Shown: positions 33,965 through 45,287 of the stretch, one piece after another
How positions within the stretch are numbered: position 1 is the stretch's first letter
How the letters are laid out: every line of letters starts with the position of its first letter
Assembly: GCF_003201105.1 (NCBI RefSeq)
Contig: NZ_QICJ01000001.1
Span: 496,001-560,000, forward strand
DNA from: Dyella sp. AtDHG13
GTDB taxonomy: Bacteria; Pseudomonadota; Gammaproteobacteria; Xanthomonadales; Rhodanobacteraceae
Direction: 5' to 3'
DNA: 64,000 nucleotides
The notes under the pieces: generated by a model
Databases searched by the model: none
Told to the model about the DNA's origin: nothing
The model's input: the letters and a program-made list of their open reading frames with translations, nothing else
Made by a program: the position numbers and the translations under genes

Positions 33965-34951
33965 TTACTTCTTGGCGAACAGGTGCTCGACGCCGGCGCG
34001 CTCTTCGCGCAGTTCCTTGTTGGTGGCGTCCATGCGGGCGCGCGAGAAATCGTTGATTTCCAGGCCCTGCACGATGGCGTACTTGCCGTCCTTCACGGTC
34101 ACCGGGTAGCCGTAGATCACGCCCGGCTCGATGCCATACGAACCGTCGGACGGGATGCCCATCGAGACCCAGTCACCTTCCGCGGTGCCCAGCGCCCAGG
34201 TGCGCATGTGGTCGACGGCGGCCGACGCGGCCGAAGCGGCCGACGAGGCGCCACGCGCCTTGATGATGGCCGCGCCGCGCTGCTGCACGGTCGGGATGAA
34301 GTCGCCTTCGTACCAGGCCTGGTCGACCAGCGACAGCGCCGGCTTGCCGTCCACGGTGGCGTGGTGCAGGTCCGGGTACTGCGTGGAGCTGTGGTTGCCC
34401 CAGATGGTCATCTTCTTGATGTCGGTGCTGTGCTTGCCGGTCTTCTCGGCCAGCTGCGACAGCGCGCGGTTGTGGTCCAGGCGGACCATCGCGGTGAAGC
34501 ACTTCGGATCCAGGTCCGGGGCGTTCTGCTGGGCGATCAGCGCATTGGTGTTGGCCGGGTTGCCGACCACCAGCACGCGCACGTCGCGCTTGGCGTGATC
34601 GTTCAGGGCCTTGCCTTGCGGGCCGAAGATGGCGCCGTTGGCTTCGAGCAGGTCCTTGCGCTCCATGCCCGGGCCGCGCGGACGCGCACCGACGAGCAGC
34701 GCGTAGTCCACGTCCTTGAAGGCGACGTTGACGTCGTCGGTGGCCACCACGCCGGCCAGCGTCGGGAACGCGCAGTCGTTGAGTTCCATCACCACGCCCT
34801 GCAGCGCGGGCAGCGCCGGGGTGATTTCCAGCAGGTGCAGGATCACCGGCTGGTCCGGACCCAGCATGTCGCCTGCGGCGATGCGGAACAGCAGGGCGTA
34901 ACCGATCTGGCCGGCAGCGCCGGTAACGGCAACACGAACGGGTGCTTTCAT
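33965..34951 (-). CDS. mdh: malate dehydrogenase
   Basis: NAD-dependent malate/oxaloacetate oxidoreductase of the TCA cycle. 328 residues of the long cytosolic-type [20 protein letters not shown] nucleotide loop, [15 protein letters not shown] with substrate arginines, VGNPANTNA, and the catalytic His in [13 protein letters not shown]. Ribosome site AAGGAG. Oxaloacetate from this enzyme is the co-substrate of PrpC, but no direct operon link exists. Confidence 0.97.
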   Translation of the reverse strand: MKAPVRVAVTGAAGQIGYALLFRIAAGDMLGPDQPVILHLLEITPALPALQGVVMELNDCAFPTLAGVVATDDVNVAFKDVDYALLVGARPRGPGMERKDLLEANGAIFGPQGKALNDHAKRDVRVLVVGNPANTNALIAQQNAPDLDPKCFTAMVRLDHNRALSQLAEKTGKHSTDIKKMTIWGNHSSTQYPDLHHATVDGKPALSLVDQAWYEGDFIPTVQQRGAAIIKARGASSAASAASAAVDHMRTWALGTAEGDWVSMGIPSDGSYGIEPGVIYGYPVTVKDGKYAIVQGLEINDFSRARMDATNKELREERAGVEHLFAKK

Positions 34952-34992
34952 CGGAGAAACTCCTTCAACTTGGGCTAACTAACAAAAGACAA

Positions 34993-35016
34993 GGCCCGCA
35001 CCAGCTGGAACGGGCC
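34993..35016 (-). terminator. terminator of the aminotransferase gene
   Basis: GGCCCG-N12-CGGGCC, followed on the minus strand by TTGTCTTTTGTT, in the 75 bp before mdh. mdh is then probably transcribed from read-through or its own promoter. Confidence 0.6.
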
Positions 35017-35025
35017 CCAAGACCA

Positions 35026-36225
35026 TCAGGTCAATTCCGCGAAGAACGCCTGGATGCGTTCCAGCCCGGGCTGCAATTGTGCGGTCGGGCAGGTATAGGA
35101 AATGCGCATGGCGCGCGGCTCGCCGAAGGCCGAGCCCGGCACGCAGGCCACGCCCACGGCTTCCAGGAGCACGGCGCACAGTTCGATGTCTTCGTTGATC
35201 TTCACGCCCTTGTAGCTCTTGCCGAAGGCGACGGACACATCGGGGAAGGCGTAGAACGCGCCCTGCGGATACGGGCACACCACGCCGGGAATCGCGCGCA
35301 ATGCGTTGACCACCACGTCGCGCTTCTGTGCGAACTCCGCGCATTTCGCCTGCGGCACGTCCTGCGGGCCGGCGAACGCGGCGACGGCGGCGGCCGTCAC
35401 CACTTCGGGCACGCTGGTGATGTGGTTGGAGTTGAGCGTGGTGATGGCCTTGGCCACGTTCTCCGGCCCCGCGATAAGGCCCACACGCCAGCCCGGCATA
35501 CCGTAGGTCTTGGACACCGAATCGACGAAGATCAGGCGGTCCTTCAGCTCCGGCTTCACGTGCACGAAGTTGTGGTAGCCGATGCCGTCGAACACCATCG
35601 AGTTGTAGATGTCGTCGGTGATGATCCAGGTGTCCGGATGCTTCGCCAACACCTCGGCCAGCGCGGCGATTTCATCGCGCGTGTACACCATGCCCGTCGG
35701 GTTGGACGGGTTGTTGAACAGGAACACCTTGGGCTTGCGCGCCAGCGCGGCATCGAGCTGCGCGGGCGTGAGCTTGTAGTTCTGCTCGGGGCCGCAATGC
35801 AGGATGTTGGCCCTGGCGCCGAGGATGTCCGCGATGTCGCGATAGGTGGTCCAGAACGGCGCGGCGAAGGCGATCTCGTCGCCCTCGTTCAACAGCGCTT
35901 CGCCCAGGTTGTACAGCAGCTGCTTGGCGCCGATGCCGATGGAAAGGTTGGCGCGGCCATAGCCCTTGAAGCCGAGCTTTTCGATATGCGCCAGGAAGGC
36001 GTCGAGCAGCACGTCCGCGCCACGGTTGCTGCCGTACTGTCCGGTGTCGTGCTGAAGCGCCTCGCGTGCCGCGGCGTACACATGCTCGCCGGGAAGAAAA
36101 TTGGGAACGCCGATGGAGAAGCTGATGATGTCGCGGCCGGCAGCCTTGAGCTGCTTGGCCTTTTCGGCGATGACCATGATCGCGCTGGGCTTGGCGCGAC
36201 CGACACGCTGGGCAAGCTGGGGCAT
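35026..36225 (-). CDS. class I/II aminotransferase, aspartate aminotransferase-like
   Basis: 399-residue PLP enzyme, fold type I. The PLP lysine lies in SVSKTYGMPGWRVG; also NNPSNPTGMVYT and TDDIYNSMVFDG (Asp and Tyr contacting PLP) and the final-domain RISYTC with the substrate-carboxylate Arg. The sequence is of the AspB/Ib type. Conversion of aspartate to oxaloacetate would fit its position next to mdh, but alanine- or aromatic-type activity cannot be excluded. Ribosome site GAGGAAG. Confidence 0.88.
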   Translation of the reverse strand: MPQLAQRVGRAKPSAIMVIAEKAKQLKAAGRDIISFSIGVPNFLPGEHVYAAAREALQHDTGQYGSNRGADVLLDAFLAHIEKLGFKGYGRANLSIGIGAKQLLYNLGEALLNEGDEIAFAAPFWTTYRDIADILGARANILHCGPEQNYKLTPAQLDAALARKPKVFLFNNPSNPTGMVYTRDEIAALAEVLAKHPDTWIITDDIYNSMVFDGIGYHNFVHVKPELKDRLIFVDSVSKTYGMPGWRVGLIAGPENVAKAITTLNSNHITSVPEVVTAAAVAAFAGPQDVPQAKCAEFAQKRDVVVNALRAIPGVVCPYPQGAFYAFPDVSVAFGKSYKGVKINEDIELCAVLLEAVGVACVPGSAFGEPRAMRISYTCPTAQLQPGLERIQAFFAELT

Positions 36226-36480
36226 GACTTCCTCGTGTTCGGGTTACGAAGACAGCAAACCCGGCGATTTTAGCATGCGGCGGCGCGTCATCCGCCCGCC
36301 GGCCACTATCGAATGGTCGAACCCCTGCCCCGCAGGTGCGCCGTCATGCGCGTAAGTGCATCATGGGCGCGCCAGACCGCCCAGCCCGGACGGGCCGGAG
36401 GGATGGCAGGGGCCCGCCGGATGCAGGCCAGCCGTTTTGAACAGGAAACCTTTCCAACGCTCACCTAAGGACATACGCGT

Positions 36481-36738
36481 ATGCATTGGTTATGGGTCAT
36501 CATTGTCGGTCTGGTCGTAGGCATCATCGCCAAGGCGGTCACCCCGGGCAAAGAAGCCATGGGCTGGATCATCACCGCCATTCTTGGCATCGCCGGTTCG
36601 TTTATTTCCACCTACGTCGGCGAACAGCTGGGCTGGTGGCCGGCCACCGGTTTCATGCACTTCATCGGATCGATCATCGGCGCGGTCGTGCTGCTGGTGA
36701 TCTATCACGCGCTGTTCCGTCGCGGCGCCACCTCGTGA
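36481..36738 (+). CDS. GlsB/YeaQ/YmgE-family stress membrane protein
   Basis: 85 residues with three predicted membrane helices and the family start (WVIIVGLVVGIIAKAVTPGKE, then GWIITAILGIAGSFI). Members are small inner-membrane proteins induced in stress; the exact role is unknown. Ribosome site AAGGA. The sequence GGAAACCTTTCC lies about 35 bp upstream and might belong to a stress promoter, but no clear -10 was found. Confidence 0.9.
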   Translation: MHWLWVIIVGLVVGIIAKAVTPGKEAMGWIITAILGIAGSFISTYVGEQLGWWPATGFMHFIGSIIGAVVLLVIYHALFRRGATS

Positions 36739-36746
36739 CGCCCACG

Positions 36747-36775
36747 TCCCGGCGGCGCCTTGCGCGCCGCCGGGA
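36747..36775. terminator. bidirectional hairpin between convergent genes
   Basis: TCCCGGCGGCG pairs with CGCCGCCGGGA around a 7-nt loop, 8 bp past the stop of the YeaQ-like gene and facing the yidB-like gene. No T-runs. Confidence 0.55.
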
Positions 36776-36788
36776 TGCATGCGTTTGC

Positions 36789-37217
36789 TCAGGCGGCGCT
36801 GCCGCCAAACAGCTTGCCCGCCAGCGAGGCGAGCGAACCCAGGTCGAAACCGCCCTGCCCCTGCGCCGGCACCTGGCCGTCGGGCGTCAGGTGATCCACC
36901 GCATGCGGCAGCACCTGGGAGAGCTGGCCAAGCAGCTGGCCCTGGTCCACGCCCAGCTTGCTCGCCGCCTCCTGCAGCACCGAGCCCAGGCCGCCGTTCT
37001 GCAGCGCCTGGCCCAGTTGGTCGCTGGACACCTGCTGGTTGACGCCCGTACCGACCCACGACTGCACCGCATCGCCCAGGCCATGCTGCTGCAGCATGGA
37101 CACCAGCCCTTGCACGCCGCCTGCCTTGTCGATGAGCTGGCCGGCAATGGCCACCAGATTGGAACCGCCCGCCTGGTTGCCCTGCGCGGCACCGAGTAGA
37201 TCATTAAGGAAAGACAT
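36789..37217 (-). CDS. YidB-like DUF937 protein
   Basis: 142 residues: a Gly/Gln-rich helical protein with the family pattern (LNDLLG, AGGVQGLVSMLQQHGLGDAVQSWVG, NQQVSSDQLGQAL, LGQLSQVLPHAVDHLTPDG). Function is unknown. No signal peptide. Excellent ribosome site GGAGGTACGGCC. It is convergent with the YeaQ-like gene. Confidence 0.9.
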   Translation of the reverse strand: MSFLNDLLGAAQGNQAGGSNLVAIAGQLIDKAGGVQGLVSMLQQHGLGDAVQSWVGTGVNQQVSSDQLGQALQNGGLGSVLQEAASKLGVDQGQLLGQLSQVLPHAVDHLTPDGQVPAQGQGGFDLGSLASLAGKLFGGSAA

Positions 37218-37338
37218 GGCCGTACCTCCATGGAATGGGAAAGAGCGCGCATCGCGCGTGGCGCACCACGCGCCGTGTGGAGCCGCTCGATTCTAGGCCT
37301 AGCATGGTCACTAAGCCATGACAGAGCCGCCGAAAAAA

Positions 37339-37364
37339 AGCCGCCGTCATCGCTGACGGCGGCT
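37339..37364 (-). terminator. rho-independent terminator of the cyclophilin gene
   Basis: AGCCGCCGTCA-TCGC-TGACGGCGGCT, followed on the minus strand by a run of seven T, 25 bp past the stop at 37390. Confidence 0.9.
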
Positions 37365-37389
37365 TTTCACATCATGGGAACGAACGGGT

Positions 37390-37899
37390 TCAGCCGCGCT
37401 CGTCGAGCACCGCGTTCCATTCCTTCACGCGGTCGGCCTGGGCGGCCAGCAGGGCATCCACGTCGCCTTCCACGGTGACCTTCTCGATGATGTCGCCCTG
37501 ACGGATGGCGTCGACCACGGCCTGGTCTTCGGCACCCACCACTTCGCCGAACACGCTGTGCTTGCCGTCCAGCCACGGCGTGGCGCCGTGGGTGATGAAG
37601 AACTGGCTGCCGTTGGTGCGCGGGCCGGCGTTGGCCATGGACAGCACGCCCGGCTTGTCATGGCGCAGCGAGGGGTCGAACTCGTCCTCGAAGCGGTAGC
37701 CCGGGCCGCCACGGCCGCTGCCTTCCGGGCAACCGCCCTGGATCATGAAATCGGCGATGACGCGATGGAACGACAGGCCATCGTAGTAACCACGGCGGGC
37801 CAGGTTGACGAAGCTGGCCACGGTCACCGGGGTCTTGTCGTCGTGCAGACGCAGATGGATCGGGCCACGGTTGGTGGTGAAGGTGACGTTGATGGTCAT
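37390..37899 (-). CDS. cyclophilin-type peptidyl-prolyl cis-trans isomerase
   Basis: 169 residues without a signal peptide, so the cytosolic PpiB-like form that assists protein folding. Cyclophilin blocks: [19 protein letters not shown] with catalytic Arg, [33 protein letters not shown], and [12 protein letters not shown]. Start 37899 follows AAAGGAATACC; the longer frame lacks one. Confidence 0.94.
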   Translation of the reverse strand: MTINVTFTTNRGPIHLRLHDDKTPVTVASFVNLARRGYYDGLSFHRVIADFMIQGGCPEGSGRGGPGYRFEDEFDPSLRHDKPGVLSMANAGPRTNGSQFFITHGATPWLDGKHSVFGEVVGAEDQAVVDAIRQGDIIEKVTVEGDVDALLAAQADRVKEWNAVLDERG

Positions 37900-38003
37900 C
37901 GGTATTCCTTTGATTCTTAAAGCGGCACGCAACCACGCGCGCCCTGCGGCCGCCAAGGATACCCCAGCCGGCGCGCCAGTCCGATCCCTTGCGCGGGAAA
38001 AAC

Positions 38004-39770
38004 TCAGCCCCAGGCGGCCGGCAGGCCCAGGGCCTCTTTCGACAGCGCGCCATCGCCACGGGGCGAGGGCGAAGGCGTGGGCACTTCGGCCGGCCAGGGC
38101 TCGCCTTCACAGAGATGCGCCCACAGGCGATCCAGCGCCGCATAGCCATACGGCAGCAGCGGCACATGCCGGGCACCGAAACCGGGAATGGCAAGGAACG
38201 CGTCGAAATGTTGGGCGTGCGGCACTTTCCAGTACAGCAGATGGGCGCCCCCGGCTCTGGCCCACGCCACATAGGGCTCCGAGGTGAACGCGGTGGGCAG
38301 CAAGCCGTCGGACGCGCCATGCACCAACCACAACGGCAGGCCGGCGCGCGGCATCTTCACCGCCGTCGCGGTCACGGCCTCGCGTAGCGACCGGGCGCCG
38401 GCGTCCGCGCCATCCCACAGCGCGCGCAGACCGAGGGCGCTCGGCAGGGTCGGGTCTGCCGAATGATCGGTGCCGCCGAACAGGCCCACACCGTTTTCCG
38501 GGGGAATGCCGGCGGCATCCGCCCACCAGCTCGCCCGGACGGCGGGATCGACCGGCCCCGCCGCGCCCTGCGCGCCCAGCCCGGCGTAGCGGAAGCCGCA
38601 GGGCATGTCGTCCGGACCGCGGCGCAGGTAGGCCGAGGCGTAGCCGGCCGTGATGGCGCGCCACAGGTCGAAGGCCGTGGTGGAAGCTGCCGTGGCCATG
38701 GCGTCATCCGTCCAGCCACTGGCGTGCAGGTGCTCGTAGGCCTGAGCAGCCTGCTTGGCGACGCCCGTGCCGCTCACCAGTCCATAGTCATGCAATAGCT
38801 GGCAACGCTGCACCCACGCGGGCGGAACCTCGCCCCGCGGCGTGCGCGCCATGGGTGCGCCGTCGAAACGCGCATCGGCCAGTGCGCAAGGAACCCAGAT
38901 CGATGCCTCGGTGGCGTAGTCGAACAACGCCCGCCCCTGCTCCGGCACGCGCACGCTGGGTTCCAGCGCCACCACGCCGGCGAGCAGGTGTCCGTCGTCC
39001 AACCCCGCCGCCTGTAGCACCGCGCCGCCGCCATTGGACAAGCCAGTGGCGATGATGCGCGTGTTCTGCGCCGTGAATGGCGCCTGCCCGGGAAAGGCGC
39101 GATCCAGCATGGCCAGCCCGAACTGCGCAGCCTGCAGCACATGACGGCCCCAGTCGGCCTCGGGGTGGTCGCCCGAGTGCATATGCTTGACGGCAATGCC
39201 GCCTTGCGGCGTACCGTTCGCAGGCTCGAACTCCAGCGTCGTGCTGCTGCGCCTTGCGCGCGTGCCGTCGAGCGCGACGCCGCTGTCGTCTGAAAGGTCG
39301 AAATAGCCGCTGCCGGCTCCCTTGTCCGTATACGCCACCGCGCAACCGCGCGGCAGGCCCCACGCACCCGCCAGCGCCATCGCGCCGTAGATGCCGCGCG
39401 AGCCGGACGACGCCGTCACCACCAGGCATCGATGCGCGTGGTCGAAGTGGTCCGGCACCTGCAGCAACACGCGATGCGGCGAATGCGCGCCGGGAATCCA
39501 CGCGAAGGCCTGGTACTCGCGGCCCGGCACGTCGGGCACGCCGCCGTAGACATGGCCGTAGCCGCCCAGCGGGCCCAGGTCCGCGATGCCCTTCCAGTTG
39601 GCCTGGATCGCGCGGCGGCGCAGTTCCCCCGCGGTGGGCCGCAGCGGGTCGGCGATGGGCGACGGCGCGCCGGCCAGGCCGGCCAGCCCCAGCCCCGCGC
39701 TGAGCAGGTCATCGCCCTGGCGGTGTTCGGTGACGCGCACCTCGCCGCGCACGAAATCGGGGGCATGCAT
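38004..39770 (-). CDS. D-(-)-3-hydroxybutyrate oligomer hydrolase
   Basis: 588 residues of the alpha/beta-hydrolase family that degrades 3-hydroxybutyrate oligomers left by PHB depolymerases. The nucleophile is in [11 protein letters not shown] (G-x-S-x-G), and GTDHSADP and [10 protein letters not shown] carry further typical blocks. No signal peptide follows the ATG at 39770, which has AAGGAG seven bases upstream; the ATG at 39851 has none. The well-known Ralstonia enzyme is secreted and longer, so this may be an intracellular version. No PHB synthase gene is in the window. Confidence 0.85.
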   Translation of the reverse strand: MHAPDFVRGEVRVTEHRQGDDLLSAGLGLAGLAGAPSPIADPLRPTAGELRRRAIQANWKGIADLGPLGGYGHVYGGVPDVPGREYQAFAWIPGAHSPHRVLLQVPDHFDHAHRCLVVTASSGSRGIYGAMALAGAWGLPRGCAVAYTDKGAGSGYFDLSDDSGVALDGTRARRSSTTLEFEPANGTPQGGIAVKHMHSGDHPEADWGRHVLQAAQFGLAMLDRAFPGQAPFTAQNTRIIATGLSNGGGAVLQAAGLDDGHLLAGVVALEPSVRVPEQGRALFDYATEASIWVPCALADARFDGAPMARTPRGEVPPAWVQRCQLLHDYGLVSGTGVAKQAAQAYEHLHASGWTDDAMATAASTTAFDLWRAITAGYASAYLRRGPDDMPCGFRYAGLGAQGAAGPVDPAVRASWWADAAGIPPENGVGLFGGTDHSADPTLPSALGLRALWDGADAGARSLREAVTATAVKMPRAGLPLWLVHGASDGLLPTAFTSEPYVAWARAGGAHLLYWKVPHAQHFDAFLAIPGFGARHVPLLPYGYAALDRLWAHLCEGEPWPAEVPTPSPSPRGDGALSKEALGLPAAWG

Positions 39771-39939
39771 GCTGGGCTCCTTGGTGACGGGCGAGGGTGC
39801 GCCAGGAACGAGGCTCAACCGGCACCCGCCGCATTGAAGCATGTCCGCCATCGCCCCTGATGGACACCGCTTGCCGCGCCGACGCCCCAGCCTGAACGGG
39901 CGAGTTGAACGCTTTCAAGCAAGCTGTCACATAACCCCG

Positions 39940-39945
39940 TATAAT
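39940..39945 (+). promoter_or_regulatory. -10 box candidate for typA
   Basis: Perfect TATAAT 60 bases before the typA start codon; no good -35 at the usual distance. Confidence 0.45.
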
Positions 39946-40004
39946 TCCGGAGTTATCCCTACAGAAACCTCACGCGACGGCCCCGTGCCGCCCGAGCCGA
40001 CCTC

Positions 40005-41855
<1,851 letters not shown>

Positions 41856-41877
41856 TCGCCTCCTTCGACGCAACAAT

Positions 41878-41908
41878 AGCCAGGCCTCGCGAGGCCTGGC
41901 TTTTTTTT
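41878..41908 (+). terminator. typA rho-independent terminator
   Basis: AGCCAGGCCTCG pairs with CGAGGCCTGGCT with no unpaired spacer, then eight T, 22 bp after the stop. Confidence 0.93.
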
Positions 41909-42098
41909 GCCCGCGATTCCGTTGCTCGATGCCCACGAGAAGCAGCAGGGAGATGCCGCGCACCACATCGCGCAAAAACACTACCGATATCGGCGCTCTC
42001 CGACGACTTCGCACATTGACGCCGAACCCTACGATGTCCTGATGCGTCGGCCGCATGCCGTCCGACGAACCGCTTCCCCTCACCCATCAGGAGTCGCC

Positions 42099-42551
42099 AT
42101 GAAGAAAGGCCTCGTACCCGGCATCATCACCCTGCTTCCGCTCGCCCTCGCGCTGAGCGCCTGCGCAACCTCACCGGGCGCGGCGTCGCCGGGCGCCGTC
42201 GAAGTGCGCGCCGGCGTGATCGAGCAGATCACCGACGTGCAGATCGAAACCAACCATCACACCGGCGTGGGCGCGGTGGTGGGCGGTGCGGTGGGTCTGG
42301 GCGTGGGCAGCCTGATCGGCGCCGGCACGGGGCGCGACGTCGCGATGGTGCTGGGCACGGTCGGCGGCGCCGTGGCCGGCAACGAAGTGCAGAAGCACTA
42401 CGACAAGCCCGTGGCGGGGCAGCAGATCGTGGTGCGCCTGAAGAACGGCGTGCTGATCTCCGTCACCCAACCGGCGTCGTCCGGCTTCTCCAAGGGCGAG
42501 AAGGTGTACATCGAAGGCAACGGCGAGAATGCGCGGGTGGTTCGCCAATAG
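42099..42551 (+). CDS. glycine-zipper outer-membrane lipoprotein (SlyB/PcP-like)
   Basis: 150 residues. A signal with lipobox LSAC (Cys22), then a Gly-zipper region of about 40 residues (GVGAVVGGAVGLGVGSLIGA... and VGGAVAGNEVQ), then a small beta domain (IVVRLKNGVLISVTQP). The family maintains outer-membrane integrity. Strong ribosome site CAGGAG. The frame is open upstream, but only this start gives a signal peptide. Confidence 0.9.
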   Translation: MKKGLVPGIITLLPLALALSACATSPGAASPGAVEVRAGVIEQITDVQIETNHHTGVGAVVGGAVGLGVGSLIGAGTGRDVAMVLGTVGGAVAGNEVQKHYDKPVAGQQIVVRLKNGVLISVTQPASSGFSKGEKVYIEGNGENARVVRQ

Positions 42552-42576
42552 CGTCCATTCCACACGCCGTCGACAC

Positions 42577-42600
42577 GAAGGCCGCCGCAAGGCGGCCTTC
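42577..42600. terminator. hairpin between convergent lipoprotein and methyltransferase genes
   Basis: GAAGGCCGCC-GCAA-GGCGGCCTTC, 25 bp after the lipoprotein stop and 14 bp from the end of the convergent gene. No T-run. Confidence 0.6.
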
Positions 42601-42614
42601 ATCGCGGACAGGCA

Positions 42615-43247
42615 TTACACGCGCTGCGCGAGCTCCAGCGCAGCCACCCGACGCTCCAATCTCGGCCCCAGATAGCAATGCGAGCCGCAGGGCATCAGCC
42701 CTACCTCGCCGAACGCCTTCAGGTACCACGACGGCGCGCGCGCATGGAAACCTTCCATGTCGCCATCCACGCCGTCCTTACTGGTGAACACCTCAAGAAA
42801 GGCGAGGCCTTCGAGCATGTCGCTGATGCCGCCAAGCCCCGCGCGGATCTCGGCCGGCTTGAGGTAATGCAGCACGTCGGTGCATACGATGATGTCGAAA
42901 CGCTGGTCGAAGCGCAGGTATTCCAACTGCCCGAAGCGCGCCAGCCCGATGTTGCGGCTGCGCCCGTAACGCGACACCGCATACTCGCTCGCCTCCAGCC
43001 CCTGGTAGTGAAGGCCGGGCCGCAGCTTCAGCAGCGGCGCGCGCCACACGCCCTCGCCACAGCCCACGTCCAGCACCGAACGCACGGTGCGGCCGAGGTA
43101 GTACTCCGCCTGCGCCACCACCATGGCAATCTTGCGGCGCAACTCCGCCGGCGAGGCGACGGAGTGATCGGGGTGGCGATACCACTTGTCGAAGTAGGCG
43201 CGGTCGTAGGTCTTGGGCACAGGCGTTTCTCCGGCGTGGAGGCGCAT
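42615..43247 (-). CDS. class I SAM-dependent methyltransferase
   Basis: 210 residues from the ATG at 43247. Motif I is LDVGCGEGVWRAPLL, with an acidic loop YQGLEASEYAV and FDIIVCTDVLHYL after it. The N-terminal TYDRAYFDKWYRHP is typical of small bacterial methyltransferases of unknown substrate. A longer frame starts at 43298 and cannot be excluded. Confidence 0.85.
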   Translation of the reverse strand: MRLHAGETPVPKTYDRAYFDKWYRHPDHSVASPAELRRKIAMVVAQAEYYLGRTVRSVLDVGCGEGVWRAPLLKLRPGLHYQGLEASEYAVSRYGRSRNIGLARFGQLEYLRFDQRFDIIVCTDVLHYLKPAEIRAGLGGISDMLEGLAFLEVFTSKDGVDGDMEGFHARAPSWYLKAFGEVGLMPCGSHCYLGPRLERRVAALELAQRV

Positions 43248-43327
43248 GGTAACCCAGCGCCCACGATCACCTGCCCTGAACATGGCTTGCCGCAGCATAT
43301 CCGTGCTGGAACCTGGGAGCCGCCCCT

Positions 43328-43615
43328 ATGCCCACGATCCGCATACGCATGACCGGCACGCGCGACGATGCCGACACCCTGCTGACGATCCTCCACGGCA
43401 TCGACGGCATCGAGCACGTCGAGGAAATCGACGATCCCTCGCAGGACATGCGGGACGACTCCAGTTCGTCCGATCTCGTCGACGACAACAGCGCCGAGTT
43501 GTTCTTCATCGAAGTCACCGCCCGCGACGCGCTGCACGCCCATGCCGTGCGCGCCGTTGCCGAGGTGGAAGCGTCCGTGCTCGGCGCGGTGGTGGAATTC
43601 ACCGACGATTTCTGA
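43328..43615 (+). CDS. small acidic protein of unknown function
   Basis: 95 residues, very acidic in the middle (EEIDDPSQDMRDDSSSSDLVDD). The N-terminal part IRIRMTGTRDDADTLLTIL and the C-terminal EASVLGAVVEF suggest a small alpha/beta fold with a flexible acidic loop. GGGAG lies upstream. It is divergent from the methyltransferase gene. No family recognised; codon use supports a real gene. Confidence 0.65.
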   Translation: MPTIRIRMTGTRDDADTLLTILHGIDGIEHVEEIDDPSQDMRDDSSSSDLVDDNSAELFFIEVTARDALHAHAVRAVAEVEASVLGAVVEFTDDF

Positions 43616-43774
43616 TCGACCTCACGCGCGTCAATCCCGCGCGCGTCGACGACATCCATTCGCTCTCCGACACCGTGGACCATTTCAGATACCTCCCCAT
43701 GGAGGCACTTGCGTGCGCGGCATACGGTCTCCTATGCGCCCCGCGCAAGGCTATGTCCTATCCAAGGAGACACG

Positions 43775-45109
43775 ATGAGCAGCAAAGACTTTCGCAATCG
43801 GTACCCCATCATCCTCGTTCACGGTTTTACCGGCTGGGGTCGAGATGAAATGCTGGGGTTCAAGTACTGGGGTGGCAAGGTCGATATCGAAGCCCGCCTC
43901 AACGACTTGCACTTCCATACACGCACCGCGACTGTCGGCCCCTTCTCCAGTAGCTGGGAGCGATCCGTCGAGCTGTACCACTACCTTGTTGGCGGCAGGG
44001 TCGACTACGGCGCCGCCCACGCCAAGAAGTACGGCGTCCACCGCTACGGCCACACCTTCCCGGGCATCTATCCGCAAATCAGCGATACCAACAAGGTCCA
44101 CCTGGTTGGTCACAGCATGGGCGGCCAGACGATCTGCGACCTCGAAGCCTTCCTTCGCAACGGGTCACAAGAGGAGCGCGACTACCACAAGGCCCATCCG
44201 GAGGAAGACCCCATCTCCGACCTGTTCCTGGGCGGCAAGCATTGGGTGCACAGCATCACGGGCCTGGCCCCCGGGTTCAATGGCACGACCTTCCTGGATA
44301 CCCACGAAGGTCTGATCAACTTCATGAACCTCACCAAGCAGATCACCGTCACCATGGCTGCAACCATTGGCGGCGATCCCAACGATTTCATCTATGACTA
44401 CAAGCTGGATCAGTGGGGACTCAAACGCGAGCCCGGCGAACCTTTCGTCCAGTACCAGGAGCGCGTTTTCGAAAGCGATGTCTGGAAGTCGAAAAATATC
44501 GGGTTCTACGATCTGACCTCACCGGGTGCCGCGAAGATCGCCCGCGACAGGCTCCGACTGTTTCCCGAGACCTATTACTTCTCGTTTTCCGGCAACGCCA
44601 CTTTCAAGAACCCCAAGACCGGATTGGCGCTTCCCGTGCCGACGATCAATCCCATACTCTACCTGCCCGCGTTGATCATCGGCCGCAATCAAGGCAACCC
44701 CGAGTATCCGGGGGACGAAGCCGAATGGCATAACAACGACGGCTGCATTTCCTGTGCTGGCACCCGCTACGTGCTTGGCCAGGAACATCGTGACGCGGAC
44801 CCCAACGATCTCTCGTTCCCGCCCGGCATCTGGAACTCGTTCCCGACCATGAATGGCTGGGATCACGGCGACTTTACCGGCATCAATATCTCGTTTCTGC
44901 TGGGGCGCAGAGACATCATGCCGTTCTATACCGACCTCGCCCGCCGGCTGGTGTCGATCGAGCCACCCCACGACGACACCCAGGAGGATTCATCGGCCCA
45001 CTCTGCGGTGTTGCATGCGCCGAAAAAGCATGACGCGGCCCACAAGGCGGCGCCAGCGAAACACGCCAAGGCATCGGCACCCGGCGGACATCCCAAGGGT
45101 AAGCACTAA
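43775..45109 (+). CDS. lipase, family I.5-like alpha/beta-hydrolase
   Basis: 444 residues. YPIILVHGFTGWGRDEMLGF is the oxyanion-hole block of Bacillus/Staphylococcus-type lipases, VGHSMGGQT holds the nucleophile Ser114, and NDGCISCAGTRYV and NGWDHGDFTG probably carry the Asp and His. That family binds Zn and Ca. There is no signal peptide at the start chosen by AAGGAG; the C-terminal 40 residues are a Lys/His/Ala-rich tail. Base composition is lower in GC than the neighbours, which may point to transfer. Cytosolic or non-classical export is possible. Confidence 0.85.
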   Translation: MSSKDFRNRYPIILVHGFTGWGRDEMLGFKYWGGKVDIEARLNDLHFHTRTATVGPFSSSWERSVELYHYLVGGRVDYGAAHAKKYGVHRYGHTFPGIYPQISDTNKVHLVGHSMGGQTICDLEAFLRNGSQEERDYHKAHPEEDPISDLFLGGKHWVHSITGLAPGFNGTTFLDTHEGLINFMNLTKQITVTMAATIGGDPNDFIYDYKLDQWGLKREPGEPFVQYQERVFESDVWKSKNIGFYDLTSPGAAKIARDRLRLFPETYYFSFSGNATFKNPKTGLALPVPTINPILYLPALIIGRNQGNPEYPGDEAEWHNNDGCISCAGTRYVLGQEHRDADPNDLSFPPGIWNSFPTMNGWDHGDFTGINISFLLGRRDIMPFYTDLARRLVSIEPPHDDTQEDSSAHSAVLHAPKKHDAAHKAAPAKHAKASAPGGHPKGKH

Positions 45110-45116
45110 GTAATAG

Positions 45117-45147
45117 AGGGATGGCGCGTTTGCGGCGCGCCATCCCT
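45117..45147 (+). terminator. hairpin after the lipase gene
   Basis: AGGGATGGCGCG pairs with CGCGCCATCCCT around a 7-nt loop, 7 bp past the stop. No T-run. Confidence 0.6.
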
Positions 45148-45287
45148 GCGCCAGCCTGACGCGGCGCATGAATACGCGCCGAACAAAATTGCGCGCTCCG
45201 TCGCCCAGCCGGTAAGCCGGACGTCAACTCCCACGTTGACACTCCCAGGTCACGCCGCCGTTCAATCGCCGCCTGGAGCCCGGACGC

